Shown here: one piece after another, positions 11,830 through 22,014 of the stretch
How the letters are laid out: each line of letters opens with the position of its first letter
Position numbering within the stretch: position 1 is the first letter of the stretch
Source of the DNA: Vandiemenella viatica
Taxonomy: Eukaryota; Arthropoda; Insecta; Orthoptera; Morabidae
Direction of reading: 5' to 3'
Assembly: GCA_031002005.1 (NCBI GenBank)
Contig: JARYHS010009186.1
Span: forward strand, 184,910,437 to 184,974,436
Length of the DNA stretch: 64,000 nucleotides
Notes under the pieces: generated by a model
The model's database searches: none
What the model saw: the letters and a program-made list of their open reading frames with translations, nothing else
What the model was told of the DNA's origin: nothing
Translations under genes and position numbers: made by a program

Positions 11830-13405
11830 TCCAAATACGGTAATCCTACCGAGAAAGCAGAAATCTTGAATAATATATTTAAAAAAAGCTTTCACGACAG
11901 AACAAACAGAGGAGATTCCGACATTTGCCAGTCATACCAACAAAATTATGAATGATCTCGTTCTACAAGTCGAGGGAATAACTAAACTGCTAATGAATGT
12001 AAAAACCAATAAAGCTCCCGGACCAGACGGTATTCCTACAAGATTCTACTACAGGTACGCAAAAGAAATTGCACCGTATTTGATGAAATTATATACCGCC
12101 TCCTTGGATTAAGGAAAAATACCAGCCGAACAGAAGACCGCCTTCGTAAGTCCAGTGTTTAAAAATGGGAATGTTAATGATCCTCAAAATTACAGACCGA
12201 TCTCGTTAACATAATATTTTGTAGGATTTTAGAACACATCATCTATTCAAATGTCATGCAGTTTTTGGATGAAGATGAGCTTTTAAACCCAAATCAACAT
12301 GAGTTTCACAAAAGGCCGATGCTGGGTAACACAACTTGCACTTTTAATTCACGACTTGTGCCGTATGATAGATGGGCAATCCCAGGTTGATATAGTTCTA
12401 TTATATTTTAAAAAAGCCTTCGATACTGTGCCTCACACTAGGTTACTTAGGAAACTTAGTGGCTACGGCATATCTAGACAAATATGCGACTGGGTTGCAG
12501 ACTTTCTGAAGGGCAGAACACAGTGTGTAGCTCTCGACGGTGAGAGTTCATCACTTACCGAGGTGAGGTCCGGGGTTCCCCAGGGAAGCGTGATAGGGCC
12601 GCTGTTGTTTCTCATATACATTAATGATTTGTGTGACATAATAAGGGGGATGAAAAGATTATTTGCCGATGATGCTATTATTTATCGTGAAATCAAAACC
12701 AAGGAAGACTGCGCTTTGTTACAAGACGATATTATGAAAATAATTGCGTGTTGTAAAGACTGGCAATAAGAGTTAAACGCTAAAAAGTGCTAAGTCATGC
12801 GTGTAAGTAAAAAGGTGACACCATCTAGCTCTGAATATACAATTAATGGTACTGTCCTTAGAACGGTAGATTCCGCTAAATACCTAGGGGTAACAATTCG
12901 TAATAATTTGTCGTGGAATGAACATATTGAGAATGTAATTGGGAAAGCAAATCGTATGCTCCGATTTCTAGGTCGTAATTTAAATCAATGCACTCCGGAA
13001 GTTAAATCGATTGCATATAAGTCACTAGAATATTGTTGTTCTGTATGGGGTCCCCATCAAAATGGGTTAATGGAGACATTAGAGAAGGTCCAAAGAAGAG
13101 CCGCTCGATTCGTGACAGGTATATATAGTTGGAGGGAAAGCGATGTTGAAGGAGTTAGGTTAGGAAGACCTGGAACACCGAAGGCGTTGCTCTCGACAGA
13201 AGCTAATTGAAACATTCACGACTGACGTATTTCGGAATGACAGTAAACAAATATTGCTACCAGCAACATTCGTATATCGGAATGACCGTGAAAATAAGAT
13301 AAGGAAATCAAGGTCAGAACCGATTCTTTTCTGTATTAATTTTTTCCACGAGCGATTACGGAATGGAATAGAAAGGATTTACCGGGCGAGTAAACTTAAA
13401 ATCTA
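11830..13405 (+). pseudogene. CR1-like non-LTR retrotransposon, reverse transcriptase, broken
   Basis: This is the RT and C-terminal part of a LINE ORF2, truncated at its 5' end. In order it shows EKAEILNNIFKK (about 11852), NKAPGPDGIP, NYRPISL, then the palm motifs in the open part 12299-12769: motif A as LLYFKKAFDTVPH, motif B as SGVPQGSVIGPLL and motif C as LFADDAIIY. In motif A the catalytic Asp expected before the FKKAFD stretch is a Tyr. The thumb region with KYLGVTI and RRAARFVTG fills 12797-13210, and FFPRAITEWN marks the C-terminal end near 13350. Breaks include in-frame TAA codons at 12767 and 12791, a frameshift near 13140 and a TAG soon after. The motifs fit the CR1/L2/Jockey group; the precise clade is not settled. 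It is a dead copy. Confidence 0.9.
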
Positions 13406-13412
13406 TAAAGCT

Positions 13413-13510
13413 CTCCGGCCATCCTGATCTGGGTTTTCCATGGTTTTCCTAGATCACTCCACGCGAATGCTGGAATGGTTCCTCACAATAGCCCATGGGC
13501 ACCTCCTGCC
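13413..13510 (+). mobile_element. SINE fragment (body only)
   Basis: Body of the main SINE family: ATCTGGGTTTTCCATGG, GATCACTCC and GCTGGAATGGTTCC, directly after the LINE's C-terminal codons. The tRNA-like head and the tail are missing. Confidence 0.75.
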
Positions 13511-13591
13511 ATATCCGGTATATACCTTCGAAACTATTACCCTTTCGGATAGGTGCAATGCACCCTCCGCCACACGCTTTTAGTGAATCGC

Positions 13592-13632
13592 GGAGTAATA
13601 GTAATAGTAATAACAATAGTAATAGTAATAGT
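13592..13632 (+). repeat. (AGTAAT)n microsatellite
   Basis: Imperfect hexamer array of AGTAAT with one AACAAT unit. Read on the minus strand it creates a run of leucines in a spurious open frame. Confidence 0.9.
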
Positions 13633-13708
13633 GTAGGGTATCTACAGAACTGTACATTTTTTGTCAATTAGCGCTCTACAATTCTTTCATTTATTACATT
13701 TTCGTATC

Positions 13709-13941
13709 TTTTTTATGGTTTTACGCCTCGTCTACACCTAGCTCATTAGAAGCGGGAAAGTACTGGGGCAAAGAACTGGAAGGAATTCTGCCATGGCGTT
13801 TTGAATGAACCATCCCGTCATTAGCCTGGAGTGACATGCGGAAACTATGGAAAATACAAATCTGGATGCCCTGACGGGAATCAGAGACCACGTCTTCCCG
13901 AATGCGAGGCCAGAGCGTTACCACTCACACGTCATGCTCGG
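13709..13941 (-). mobile_element. SINE (subfamily B), minus strand
   Basis: On the minus strand the head contains CGCATTCGGGAAGACG, a damaged box B, and the body TTTCCGCATGTCACTCC and GACGGGATGGTTC. The tail reads CTTCTAATGAGC and TAAAACCATAAAAAAG, the second tail type of the family. It lies about 200 bases from the SINE fragment at 13.4 kb in opposite orientation. Confidence 0.8.
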
Positions 13942-14009
13942 TTTAGCCAGAGTATGAGGTTCTACAGTAAAATAATGAGAATGATCTGGCAAAAAAATGC
14001 GTTTTTAGT

Positions 14010-14665
14010 CAGGAGCATTGTAATCACCTCCAATTTGTTCCCTTCTGCCTGTATACATTACTCCAATGTTTCAGCCACCGCAGGTAACAACTTTCGAATT
14101 CCTATTTTGCAATGTCGCCTAACAAACATTGCTACATTTCCCTGGACCAACTCTTTTATTTGAAAATTGTGTCTCTTGACCGACAATTACACTTTTGAAA
14201 ATAAAAAATGGCGTAAGTGTCGGATCAGTAACTCTGGGTATATTTCCACCTGTTCCAGCAGATCAACTGCAAAATTTTTCCGTGCATCCCTTTGTTGCTA
14301 TGTGAGACTCTTGAATGTCATTCCGCACCAATTTTCTCATTTACACCGCTTATATTATTTTTGTGTACATTTTACTGATTACTGTTCTCCTGAAATAATT
14401 TTCATTGGTAATCTTCGATTTGATGCAACCCTGACCTCTGACTACCTGGTTGATTATCTTTCAAGGTCGTTTTCAACATTCATTCTTCCTTCGGAAATCA
14501 TTTCATACCAATAAATAACTTGAACCCTGGACATAACCTTCTTTTCTAAAGCCTTTGGAAACTTAACTGCAGTGGCGTTATCACTGCGTTCAACATAAAA
14601 AGAAATGGCATACCTCTGCGCAATATTTAGGGATTCCTCTTCCGTTTCGAGGTACAAAAATACGA
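14010..14665 (-). pseudogene. Mariner-family transposase remnant
   Basis: The minus-strand frame 14454-14657 resembles the N-terminal helix-turn-helix of mariner/SETMAR-like transposases: QRYAISFYVERSDNAT, then MSRVQVIYWYEMISEGR and a degenerate acidic stretch. Past its stop, other frames continue with VASNRRLPMKIISGE, which fits the second DNA-binding helix region. Near 14030-14130 a third frame shows EFESCYLRWLKHW, which fits the C-terminal end of the same family. The catalytic DDD core between these pieces is not recognisable and is probably deleted. I see no clear terminal inverted repeats. The assignment rests on motif similarity from memory and is moderately sure. Confidence 0.6.
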
Positions 14666-16707
14666 CTTCACTTACTGCTAAACTACTCGAGACTGACAGA
14701 AACTGGTGGGAAGGACAAGGTCGAAGACTGCCGACTGCAAGGCTGCCATGTCACGCACAAAAAAATCAATCTCACTACTATATTGTCTCATCTCATTCAC
14801 TTAAAAAGTATCCTGACAGCGGGCGTTTCTGCAACTTGATTCCTTAAATCGTTATTGCTCTGTTCGGGTCAATGTTTAATATACATAAATCTTTCCTGAA
14901 AATTGTACTAGATAACAGATCAAAAACCACACGATATTTCGTAGAGAGGCTCTCGACATTAGCGTTATCATACAGACTCACAGCCACCAGTCAATTACTT
15001 TATTTTATATACTAGATATAGATTTATTAAAAAGGATTTGGCCAATGCCTTCATAAGATGAATAACGTCCGTTGTTATTTCGTACTGGGAAAAGTATACC
15101 ATTATCTAAATGCTGACGCGTAATATCTATCAACTGATGCTAACTTCTCGTCGGAAGAAGAAATAAACACTGCGATCAATTTAGAGAGCAGTCGTTATGT
15201 TTTTTATTTGCGTAAACTATGTTCTACGGGAAATATAATAATGTTCCTTGAGGATGCTGTCATAAATATAAATTTCGTACATAACATGAAAGCAAAACGG
15301 AAAATGACTCCAAACTGTCTAGAAGGTATTACGGCTGCATGTTGGATATAGTGTAAACCGTAAGAGGTGAAAGAAGAAGCTTGTGACAAAAGAAAAAATT
15401 CCAAAAAAAAAAAAAAAATTATGACTATAGTTAGTTTAGTAAATTTCGATAAACTTTAACAATTTCCGGTGATGCTGAATCACTCACTAAAAAGATTTTT
15501 GTATTAAATATAGAGCAGAATGGAAGCAATAAATTCATCACTGATAACATGTGTTTGATTGAAATGCTGAGACCTTGCAACAAGATTTTTAAAAAATTCC
15601 TTACTTTATCTTGCTAATAACGATCTCACTCCACGCGAGAAGATAAGGTCATCTTAAAAGTTAAAATTATTATTTACGCATTCATTATTAGAAGCAATAA
15701 GAAAATTTAACAAATAATAAGAAGCACAGATGGTCTCCAGCTTTACGGATCAGCTGATCTTGATGGCTTGTCCCGAACCGTTCCAGATGAACTCTGATTA
15801 AAACATTGAGAAAGAAATTACTTTCGATTTTTGGTTCTTTTCTCTCCACATAATTTTATTAGGTTTTCGTTACCATTTGTAAGTTCATTTAGAGCAATAC
15901 CAGTAGCTTTGGAAGTACAATAGTGGTGAAACAAATTATAATTTCCAAATTGGTTTGAACGTCCCAATTCCTATCATGAAGGAATGATCATATCGATAGC
16001 ATTCTATTTTAAACATCCATGATTGGTGCATATAAAATATTGTTACCAACCACATAACTCTAGAGTTAATAATCAGATATTGCAGTCACTTAGTACAGAA
16101 CTATTCATTTCGTTATTCATTCTGGTTGGAATTAACGATTTCGTTTACATTAGATGACCTTCTTTATGGTTCAAGAACTTCTGTTGTTGTTATAAAAAAA
16201 CGGAAAACCTATTTGAATATGACTTAACGTTCCCTTGTATAAATGTGTAGCAATGGTAAACATCGACGCTAGATGAAAACTAGATTCTTTTGGAAAACAC
16301 ATTCGTTTCCAGAAGAAATAATTTTCGTTCTCAACGATTAAGATTCTCCCACCTATAAGATCAGTATGACAGTCATAAAATACGTTGAATTTATATTGTG
16401 TTTCCTAATTACCTAAGCTAACTTACGAGAAATTGATTTCTGATTTCAGAACAACTTCTTATTCATAAACTCGATGTTTCCTAATATCCTTATTACGGAG
16501 ATATTTTATCATCATTATTTTTCATTTTACGTCGTAATAGGAAGATATCAGGTTAGAATACAGACACATTCGCTGCATGCCTTAGCTTTTGACGCATTCT
16601 ACAACTCCATCAAAGCTTGCATTTTTCATACAGGAGGTAAGACACATTAAGTCACAACTACCTCTTGGTGCATGCCGACTAGAGATTCCGCCGTTATTTA
16701 ACAGTAG
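14666..16707. other. Unassigned AT-rich DNA
   Basis: No element or gene recognised. A 16-base A run at about 15402-15418 could be the tail of an unidentifiable retrocopy on the plus strand. Confidence 0.5.
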
Positions 16708-17072
16708 CAAATGATGGGTAATATCAAGATGGGGATACCGCTGTGGCCTCGCGTAGTAAACACACAGATCACGTGGTATATCATTGTGACGTATGGTCCT
16801 GGCTGCATTACAACATAAACCCAAATGATGATTGACGAAATCATATTTATAAAATATGCGTTTTGGTCGTAATGCAGCCTAGACAAAAGTGAAACGTAAC
16901 CATAACGCACGATATTGCAGATATACAATTTTCATATCATATTTATATCTGTTCCATGGTTGGAACGTGCAAACTAAATACGTCACAATGATGTCATATA
17001 CACTATGTGATCTATGTGTTTAATACGCGAAGCCGCGACGGTATCCCCATCTTTATATTACCCCAAATAATG
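16708..17072. repeat. Large imperfect inverted repeat (foldback) with MITE segment
   Basis: The arms 16708-16794 and 16978-17072 are reverse complements with a few gaps. Shared landmarks are GGTATCCCCATCTT, GTGATCT, TACGCGA and ATACGTCACAATGAT. A second inverted pair lies inside: GGCTGCATTACAACA at 16801-16815 and GTCGTAATGCAGCC at 16866-16879. The stretch 16863-16965 matches a MITE seen again at 36947-37065. The structure is a foldback or MITE-type DNA element, possibly one element inserted in another. Confidence 0.75.
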
Positions 17073-17745
17073 TTTATTATTTTTTATGTGTCAGTTTACA
17101 GAAGTAGAACAAACGCGGTATGTCACAATTTAGGTTTAGACGAAAATTCACTGGAAAATGTGCGGCTCAAATCTTATCGTGTTCTTGCCTTTAAAAGACT
17201 GCAAGCACGTCCGCTGTGAGCCTTATCGCGTTCTCAGTGCTTGATCTTGTTTACTTGGCGCGGATCTGCGCGGATCGATAATCCCGCAAGTCGTAAATCC
17301 CGGCTTGGCTCTCATAACGATCGGAGCGTGAAGATGGCGTAACTGGAGCCTCCCATTCACCATCCTGTCAGCTGGACCGCGGGGTTGCCTAGCTTAGGGG
17401 ACGGGCTTTCTGCTGCATGCTAACAGCCAGTGGAGGTCAAAGAGGGCGTTTTACGGCGCAAAGCAGGTCAAACCGTACATCAGGCACTTACTTCAATTTG
17501 CATTATCTCTTGGAATTTGTTTTGTAACTGAAAATTATGTTAATATTCGTAAAATCATTTGTCTTTCCCCAAATTTAACAGACACCTCGAATTTGAGTTT
17601 AAATTAAGAATTACTACATAAACTTCACGCCTCGTTTATCTCGCAAGTTGTGCCGGAAATATAATGGTAGATCGCAGACATGAACATTTAATCTTGTACA
17701 GCAAGTTATTTCTAGCGAAAACAAAACTAGTATTGAAGTAATTCA
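17073..17745. other. Unassigned, with GC-richer block
   Basis: The part at about 17215-17460 is richer in GC and CpG than the surroundings and contains no open frame I recognise. The rest is AT-rich. Confidence 0.4.
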
Positions 17746-17895
17746 GGGTTTTAAATATATGCTTATAATAAAACTGTCGGACCGAAATCTGTACATTAAA
17801 GACGTCCTGAAAATTTCATTTGAGGCAGCATTAGTAACTATATAGAAGCCAAAACGATAATTTTTCATTTTTGTCTGTCTGTCTCTATTTATCTT

Positions 17896-18076
17896 TGAAT
17901 CGGGAGGACGGCGGTTCGAATCCCCGCCCGGGCAACCAGATTTGGGTTTTCCATGGTTTCCCAAATCACTCCAGGCAAATGCCGGGATGCTTCCTTAAAA
18001 AAAGGCCATGGCCGAATTCCTTCACATCCCCATTCCTTTCCCCCATCCTTTCCTGTTGAGAGACGTAAAGCAGTTA

Positions 18077-18112
<36 letters not shown>
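17896..18112 (+). mobile_element. SINE (subfamily A) nested in composite repeat
   Basis: Well-preserved copy missing the first half of the tRNA-like head: it starts within AATCGGGAGGACGGCGG just before box B GGTTCGAATCC. The body has CCATGGTTTCCCAAATCAC and AAATGCCGGGATGC, the tail TTGAGAGACGTAAAGCAG, and a poly(A) of about 34 bases (18079-18112). It interrupts the composite repeat, whose two halves are contiguous in the other copy, so it is the younger insertion. Confidence 0.88.
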
Positions 18113-18114
<2 letters not shown>

Positions 18115-18218
18115 TAAAAAAAATTTGAAAGTGCATCACGCTAAAACTACCAGATGAATTAGAATGCAGCTTAGCATAATTATAACAACATTAACATTTA
18201 AGATCCCGAAAACTGATA

Positions 18219-18414
18219 ATTCGGGAGGACGCGGGTTACCTGTCCAGCCAACCAGAATTGGATTTTCCATGTATTCAAAAAATCACACCAGGTGAAAACC
18301 GGGATGGTTCCTTCAAAATGATATGGCCGAATTCCTCCACGTTCGTTGCTGTCGGTACTTTCCTGTCTCTAATGACCTCAACGTCAACGTGTGAAGCCAG
18401 AATCAAAAAAAAAA
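18219..18414 (+). mobile_element. SINE (subfamily B), diverged
   Basis: Starts TCGGGAGGACGCGGGTT, has the body CCATGTATTC and ACCGGGATGGTTCC, and the second tail type TCTAATGACCTCAACGTCAA followed by an A run (18405-18414). It appears to be part of composite repeat copy 1, since a matching, more decayed version sits at the equivalent place in copy 2. Confidence 0.8.
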
Positions 18415-18746
18415 GATGAAAACATTAAGGTTCCCGTGAAATAGGTGATGAATGTTAACAATATAAACGTAGTCTACAATGCTGCGCAAGTCGAGTGACG
18501 TGCGCAGAATAGAATGCGAGTGACGGGCAAGTCATAGACTGAGCGACCCGAATGCGGACAGTGCCGTAATGGCACGCAATTTCGTTGTTTCCTGCTAAGG
18601 ATAACTAAGTGTACCTACTTTGTACATGTACAAAAGTACTCAGGTTTTATTATAGATACTCATACTTTATTATGTGACTTTAATACTTACTTACTGTTAA
18701 GAGGAACAGTTATGAGATAAACTTACTATTTATAGCAACAAACTTA

Positions 18747-19290
18747 TAGGTTCAAATATATACTTATAATAAAACTGTAACGGGTCCAAATCTGTGCATT
18801 AAATTTACTTTGATAATTTTAATTGATGCCAAAATGATAATATTTTTTTCTCATCTTTTCTGTCTGTCTGTATCATTCAATGCGCATCATTCTGAAACTA
18901 CCAGATCGATTTGAATGCACGCTAGTATACTTATAACTGATACACAGTATTAACATTTAGAATTCTTTTTATCACAAAAAAAAAACGCGGCCGAATCCAT
19001 TTTAGTTCCCTGTACATAGTTCTTTTCCGCTTCTAATGACCTCCCCATCGACTAGAAGAAAAAAAGAAAATATATAAAATGGCTAAAAAAAATAAGGTTC
19101 CATTAGGAAAGGTGATGAAAAATAGCGGTATAAATGTAATCTGTAATATCAAGCAAGCCGAGTTACTTGCGGACAATAGAATGATCCTGGTGGGGACCCA
19201 AACGCGGGCAGTCTCGTGAGGGCAGACGTTGTAGGATTTTCCTGCTGAAGATAACTAAGTATCCTTATTAGTACATGTACAAAAAATACT
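18747..19290 (+). repeat. Composite repeat, copy 2
   Basis: Second tandem copy of the composite repeat: TTATAATAAAACTGT, CTGTCTGTCTGTATC, GCGCATCATTCTGAAACTAC, a decayed SINE part (18986-19070), then AAGGTTCCATTAGG, CAAGCCGAGTTACTTGCG and GTACATGTAC. It has no SINE interrupting its first half, which shows the pre-insertion state of copy 1. Confidence 0.7.
18986..19070 (+). mobile_element. Decayed SINE fragment
   Basis: Only the second half of the body and the tail remain: CGCGGCCGAATCCATTTTAG, then CTTCTAATGACCTCCCCATC and an A-rich end. Equivalent in position to the SINE at 18.2-18.4 kb within the other composite-repeat copy. Confidence 0.65.
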
Positions 19291-19619
19291 ACCACCACAC
19301 GTAGTCTCGTACATCTGGGATGTTTACTCAGCGTGAAATGCACTTAATTGCTGACTTTCACACAACATGAGAAGCGTTTGGAATTGGTTAGAAAATGTTA
19401 TCATCGTCGGAGTCAACACAACAGCAGTATTTTGGCTTCTGAAAGAGAGATAATTTCTTATATTAGTCAAACGGAAACATGAGAACAATGTGAATTTCGC
19501 TTGAATGAGGATCGTCTTCGCTAATCATTAAATAAAATGTCGATTTCTTCTGACAACTAAGTTGCGTGTGATACGCTGCCGTAGACTGAAAAGGACTGGG
19601 GTGGATTTTCTTCTAAAAT

Positions 19620-19921
19620 GAATTATGCAAAAAACGCTGGTGAATGGTTCAAGTTTGTGCTCATTTTCAAGTACTCAACATGAGTCCCCGAGTAACTATG
19701 GACTGTGTTGCTCAAATGGTGACGTCCATTTAGATGTTTTCCAAAAACAAACAGAACCTTTAAGATCATTTCTAAGCGAGGAAAATCCATACTCTAATCA
19801 TTTTTTGAAAAATATACGTTTTTACAATAGTACTTTCATAATGACTTCTTTTTGTGGAAAACATGTTCTTGAAGAGATATTTATGCCCACTTTTAAAATT
19901 CTGTCCCAAGTCTATCACTAA
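19620..19921 (+). pseudogene. Helitron Rep/helicase protein fragment
   Basis: The 98-codon open frame holds a piece of the conserved region before the Rep domain of Helitron replication-helicase proteins: CCSNGDVHL, EPLRSFLSEENPYSNHF, then NIRFYNSTFIMTSF and IFMPTFKILSQVYH. Known family members have a similar order, with an IRxYNxxFxMTSFG-like block followed by a MPTFKxxGQxYH-like block. The frame ends in a stop right after QVYH, and the catalytic HUH and two-Tyr motifs and the helicase are absent. It is an isolated fragment of an autonomous Helitron; I cannot link it to the Helitron end at 21.1 kb. Confidence 0.75.
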
Positions 19922-20739
19922 ATAGTGAGCCATAAAGATACTGAAATAACGAAAACTCTACGACATGATACGATCTATCCAGATTAAATATAAGAGCAGC
20001 GAAGAACCTTCCATTGTGTTTACATAAGGTTTTCCGTCGTACCAGTGTATATTTATATTCACAACTGTGACCTTCCCCCTCATAATTCAAGAATTAAAAA
20101 AATACTCACATTTATCTTATCTTCTCCAGTATCGAATTGCTTGGATAAGTATTTTACTCGCCATTTACATATACCATTCTGAGTCCATTACCTCATGAAT
20201 AAGTTCAGTTATTTTTGAAAATAACTCAAATGGTTTATTATGAATTCACAAACTAACAGTTACCAATTACTTACCTTTTATATCTCTTTACGCAAATATG
20301 GTTCTATACTGTTTTCATACATCGGCCTCTAGCCATCAAAACACAAAGTTATTAATATAATACAAATATTTAATCAATGAATATGCTTTTAACATTAAAT
20401 TTCACGATTTTTGAGGTAGTGTACTTCACACGCTTCAAGCGCGTACAGCTTCCCTTAAGCATCTGCTTTGCTAAGACGATAAATAAAACCTAAGGACATA
20501 GGCTGCGGACAGCGGGCGTGGACATCACCACCAGCTGCTTCAGCCACGGCCAACTGTACGTGGCTCTATCCGGAGTAAGCGATGCCACCAGTATGTTTGT
20601 GTATGCTTCCGACGGTATAACGAAAAATACTGTATACTTGGAAGCTCGGTAAATAATTGAAAATGAATGCTTATTGTACACCAATAAAAAAATCAAAAAA
20701 TATCAGTGTGAACATGATTGTGCTGGTTACGTCACTTTG
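19922..20739. other. Unassigned AT-rich DNA
   Basis: No recognisable element. Sequence downstream of the Helitron protein fragment does not continue its reading frame. Confidence 0.5.
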
Positions 20740-21134
20740 TTCCTATGCCGTGGACTGCGGGTTCGATTCCTGTTTTCCTGCGTCTGTTCTTTGTGGTTAT
20801 GTTCATTGTTTGTAACATTAATTTTTTTTTGAAAAATAAATAAAAGTAAGATTCATCTAAACATACACCGGTATTTATTTTTCTTCCAAGGGTGGGTCGA
20901 TTTAGTTGAAATTCTATACAAATATTTCTGATTATCGTGCTGAAAATACTGTAGGAATTAATCAACACCAGCGTATCACCTTCTGGTTGGATGAATCTAC
21001 ATTTTGTTACGTTCCTGAAACGGCTGGCGCAATTTTGATGAAACTTGGTACACACGTTTCTCACTGAGCGAATAAAGATTATATAATAGTTAATCAACCT
21101 CAAACAGCCCGAGCAACGCTGGTTAATTCTCTAG
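20740..21134 (+). mobile_element. Non-autonomous Helitron, 3' part
   Basis: The 3' end reads CCCGAGCAACGCTGGTTAAT then TCTCTAG, followed by T. This is the typical Helitron 3' terminus: a decayed hairpin just before CTAG, inserted before a T. Upstream, TTTTGATGAAACTTGGTACA (about 21034-21053) is a phrase common in such elements. A box B-like GGGTTCGATTCC lies at 20759-20770. The 5' end was not found, so the left boundary is approximate. Confidence 0.65.
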
Positions 21135-21309
21135 TAACTTAAAAACGTCAATCATAAAGCTCAAATTTTGAAAATAAACCAGTAAATTACGCGTAACGCT
21201 ATTCAGAAAATGTCAGGCTACAATAATCGTAGCATAATTCTAAAATCTATCTCATCAGACGTTATCATTTATTTGCTAGTATTAATATCCGTTACATACA
21301 TATGATTTC

Positions 21310-22014
21310 TAAATTGCTGAAGACTTGAAATGTAAATATCTTGGAATTACTTTTGATAACAAACTTAACTGGGCAGGACACATAGGACAGGTGGTAGGAA
21401 AAGGTTTCAAAGTTCTGCACTTGTTGGAGAGAGTGATGATGGGATTTACGAGAGAAGTCAAGGAATTGGGTTACAAAACTTTGGTCAGACCATTGCTCGA
21501 ATATGGTAGTGTAGTATGGGACCCTCATTTTACGTATCAAATACAGGAGTTGGAGAGGGTGCAAAAAAGGGCTGCTAGATTTGTTTCTGGAAATTATCGC
21601 AGAATGCAATCAGTGACGGATATGATAAAGGAGCTGGAATGGGATTCATTGCAAGACAGGAGGAGGATGAGGAGGGTCATGGGAGTGTACAGGGCATAAT
21701 ATACTGGCGATGAGGCATGGAAAGATATTGCAATAGGTATGAAAAGTAGTGCATGGAAGGGAAAAGATGACCATGACCACAAGCTGGCACTCGATTTCAG
21801 GCACAAGGGTGTGGGAAGATTGTCTTTTTTAGGTAAGGGTGTCAGGGATTGGAATGAGTTACCAAGAGAAATGATGAATAATTTACCGAAAACTTTGAAA
21901 GAATTTAAAGATAACATTTGTAGAGGGCGTAATTTAGGTAGGTGCAGGATAGGGGGAAGATGGGTGTGTAGGGAAATTGCCACCGGAGCCTGTGCTCCAT
22001 TGCAATTAAATTAA
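21310..22014 (+). pseudogene. 5'-truncated CR1-like LINE, C-terminal part
   Basis: The reading frame begins inside the thumb region with KCKYLGITFDNKLNW and continues through LLEYGSVVWDPH and RVQKRAARFVSGNY to RDWNELPREMMNNL near the C-terminus. A single in-frame TAA at 21697-21699 splits it into 21325-21699 and 21700-22014; both halves are in the same frame. It ends close to ATTAAATTAAATT, a short repeated 3' end of the type seen in CR1-like elements, with no long poly(A). The palm motifs and endonuclease are absent, which is the usual product of incomplete reverse transcription. Of the LINE pieces here it has the fewest disruptions per length. Confidence 0.88.

Larger units (their letters stand above)
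17746..18640 (+). repeat. Composite repeat, copy 1, split by a SINE
   Basis: First of two diverged tandem copies of a composite repeat. It opens with TTATAATAAAACTGT, continues to TTTTTGTCTGTCTGTC, is interrupted by the SINE at 17896-18112, and resumes with GTGCATCACGCTAAAACTAC. A second, older SINE-like part follows (18219-18414), then a tail with AAGGTTCCCGTG, GCGCAAGTCGAGTGACG and the palindrome TTTGTACATGTACAAA. The same order recurs at 18747-19290. The unit resembles non-autonomous Helitron-type sequence at its start, but no defining termini are visible. Confidence 0.7.

Noticed and set aside
13449..13667. Membrane or secreted protein with a leucine run
   Set aside because: The leucines come from the AGTAAT microsatellite read backwards, and part of the frame is SINE.
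20732..21103. 123-codon minus-strand gene
   Set aside because: It is the reverse of the Helitron 3' region; the composition is AT-driven.
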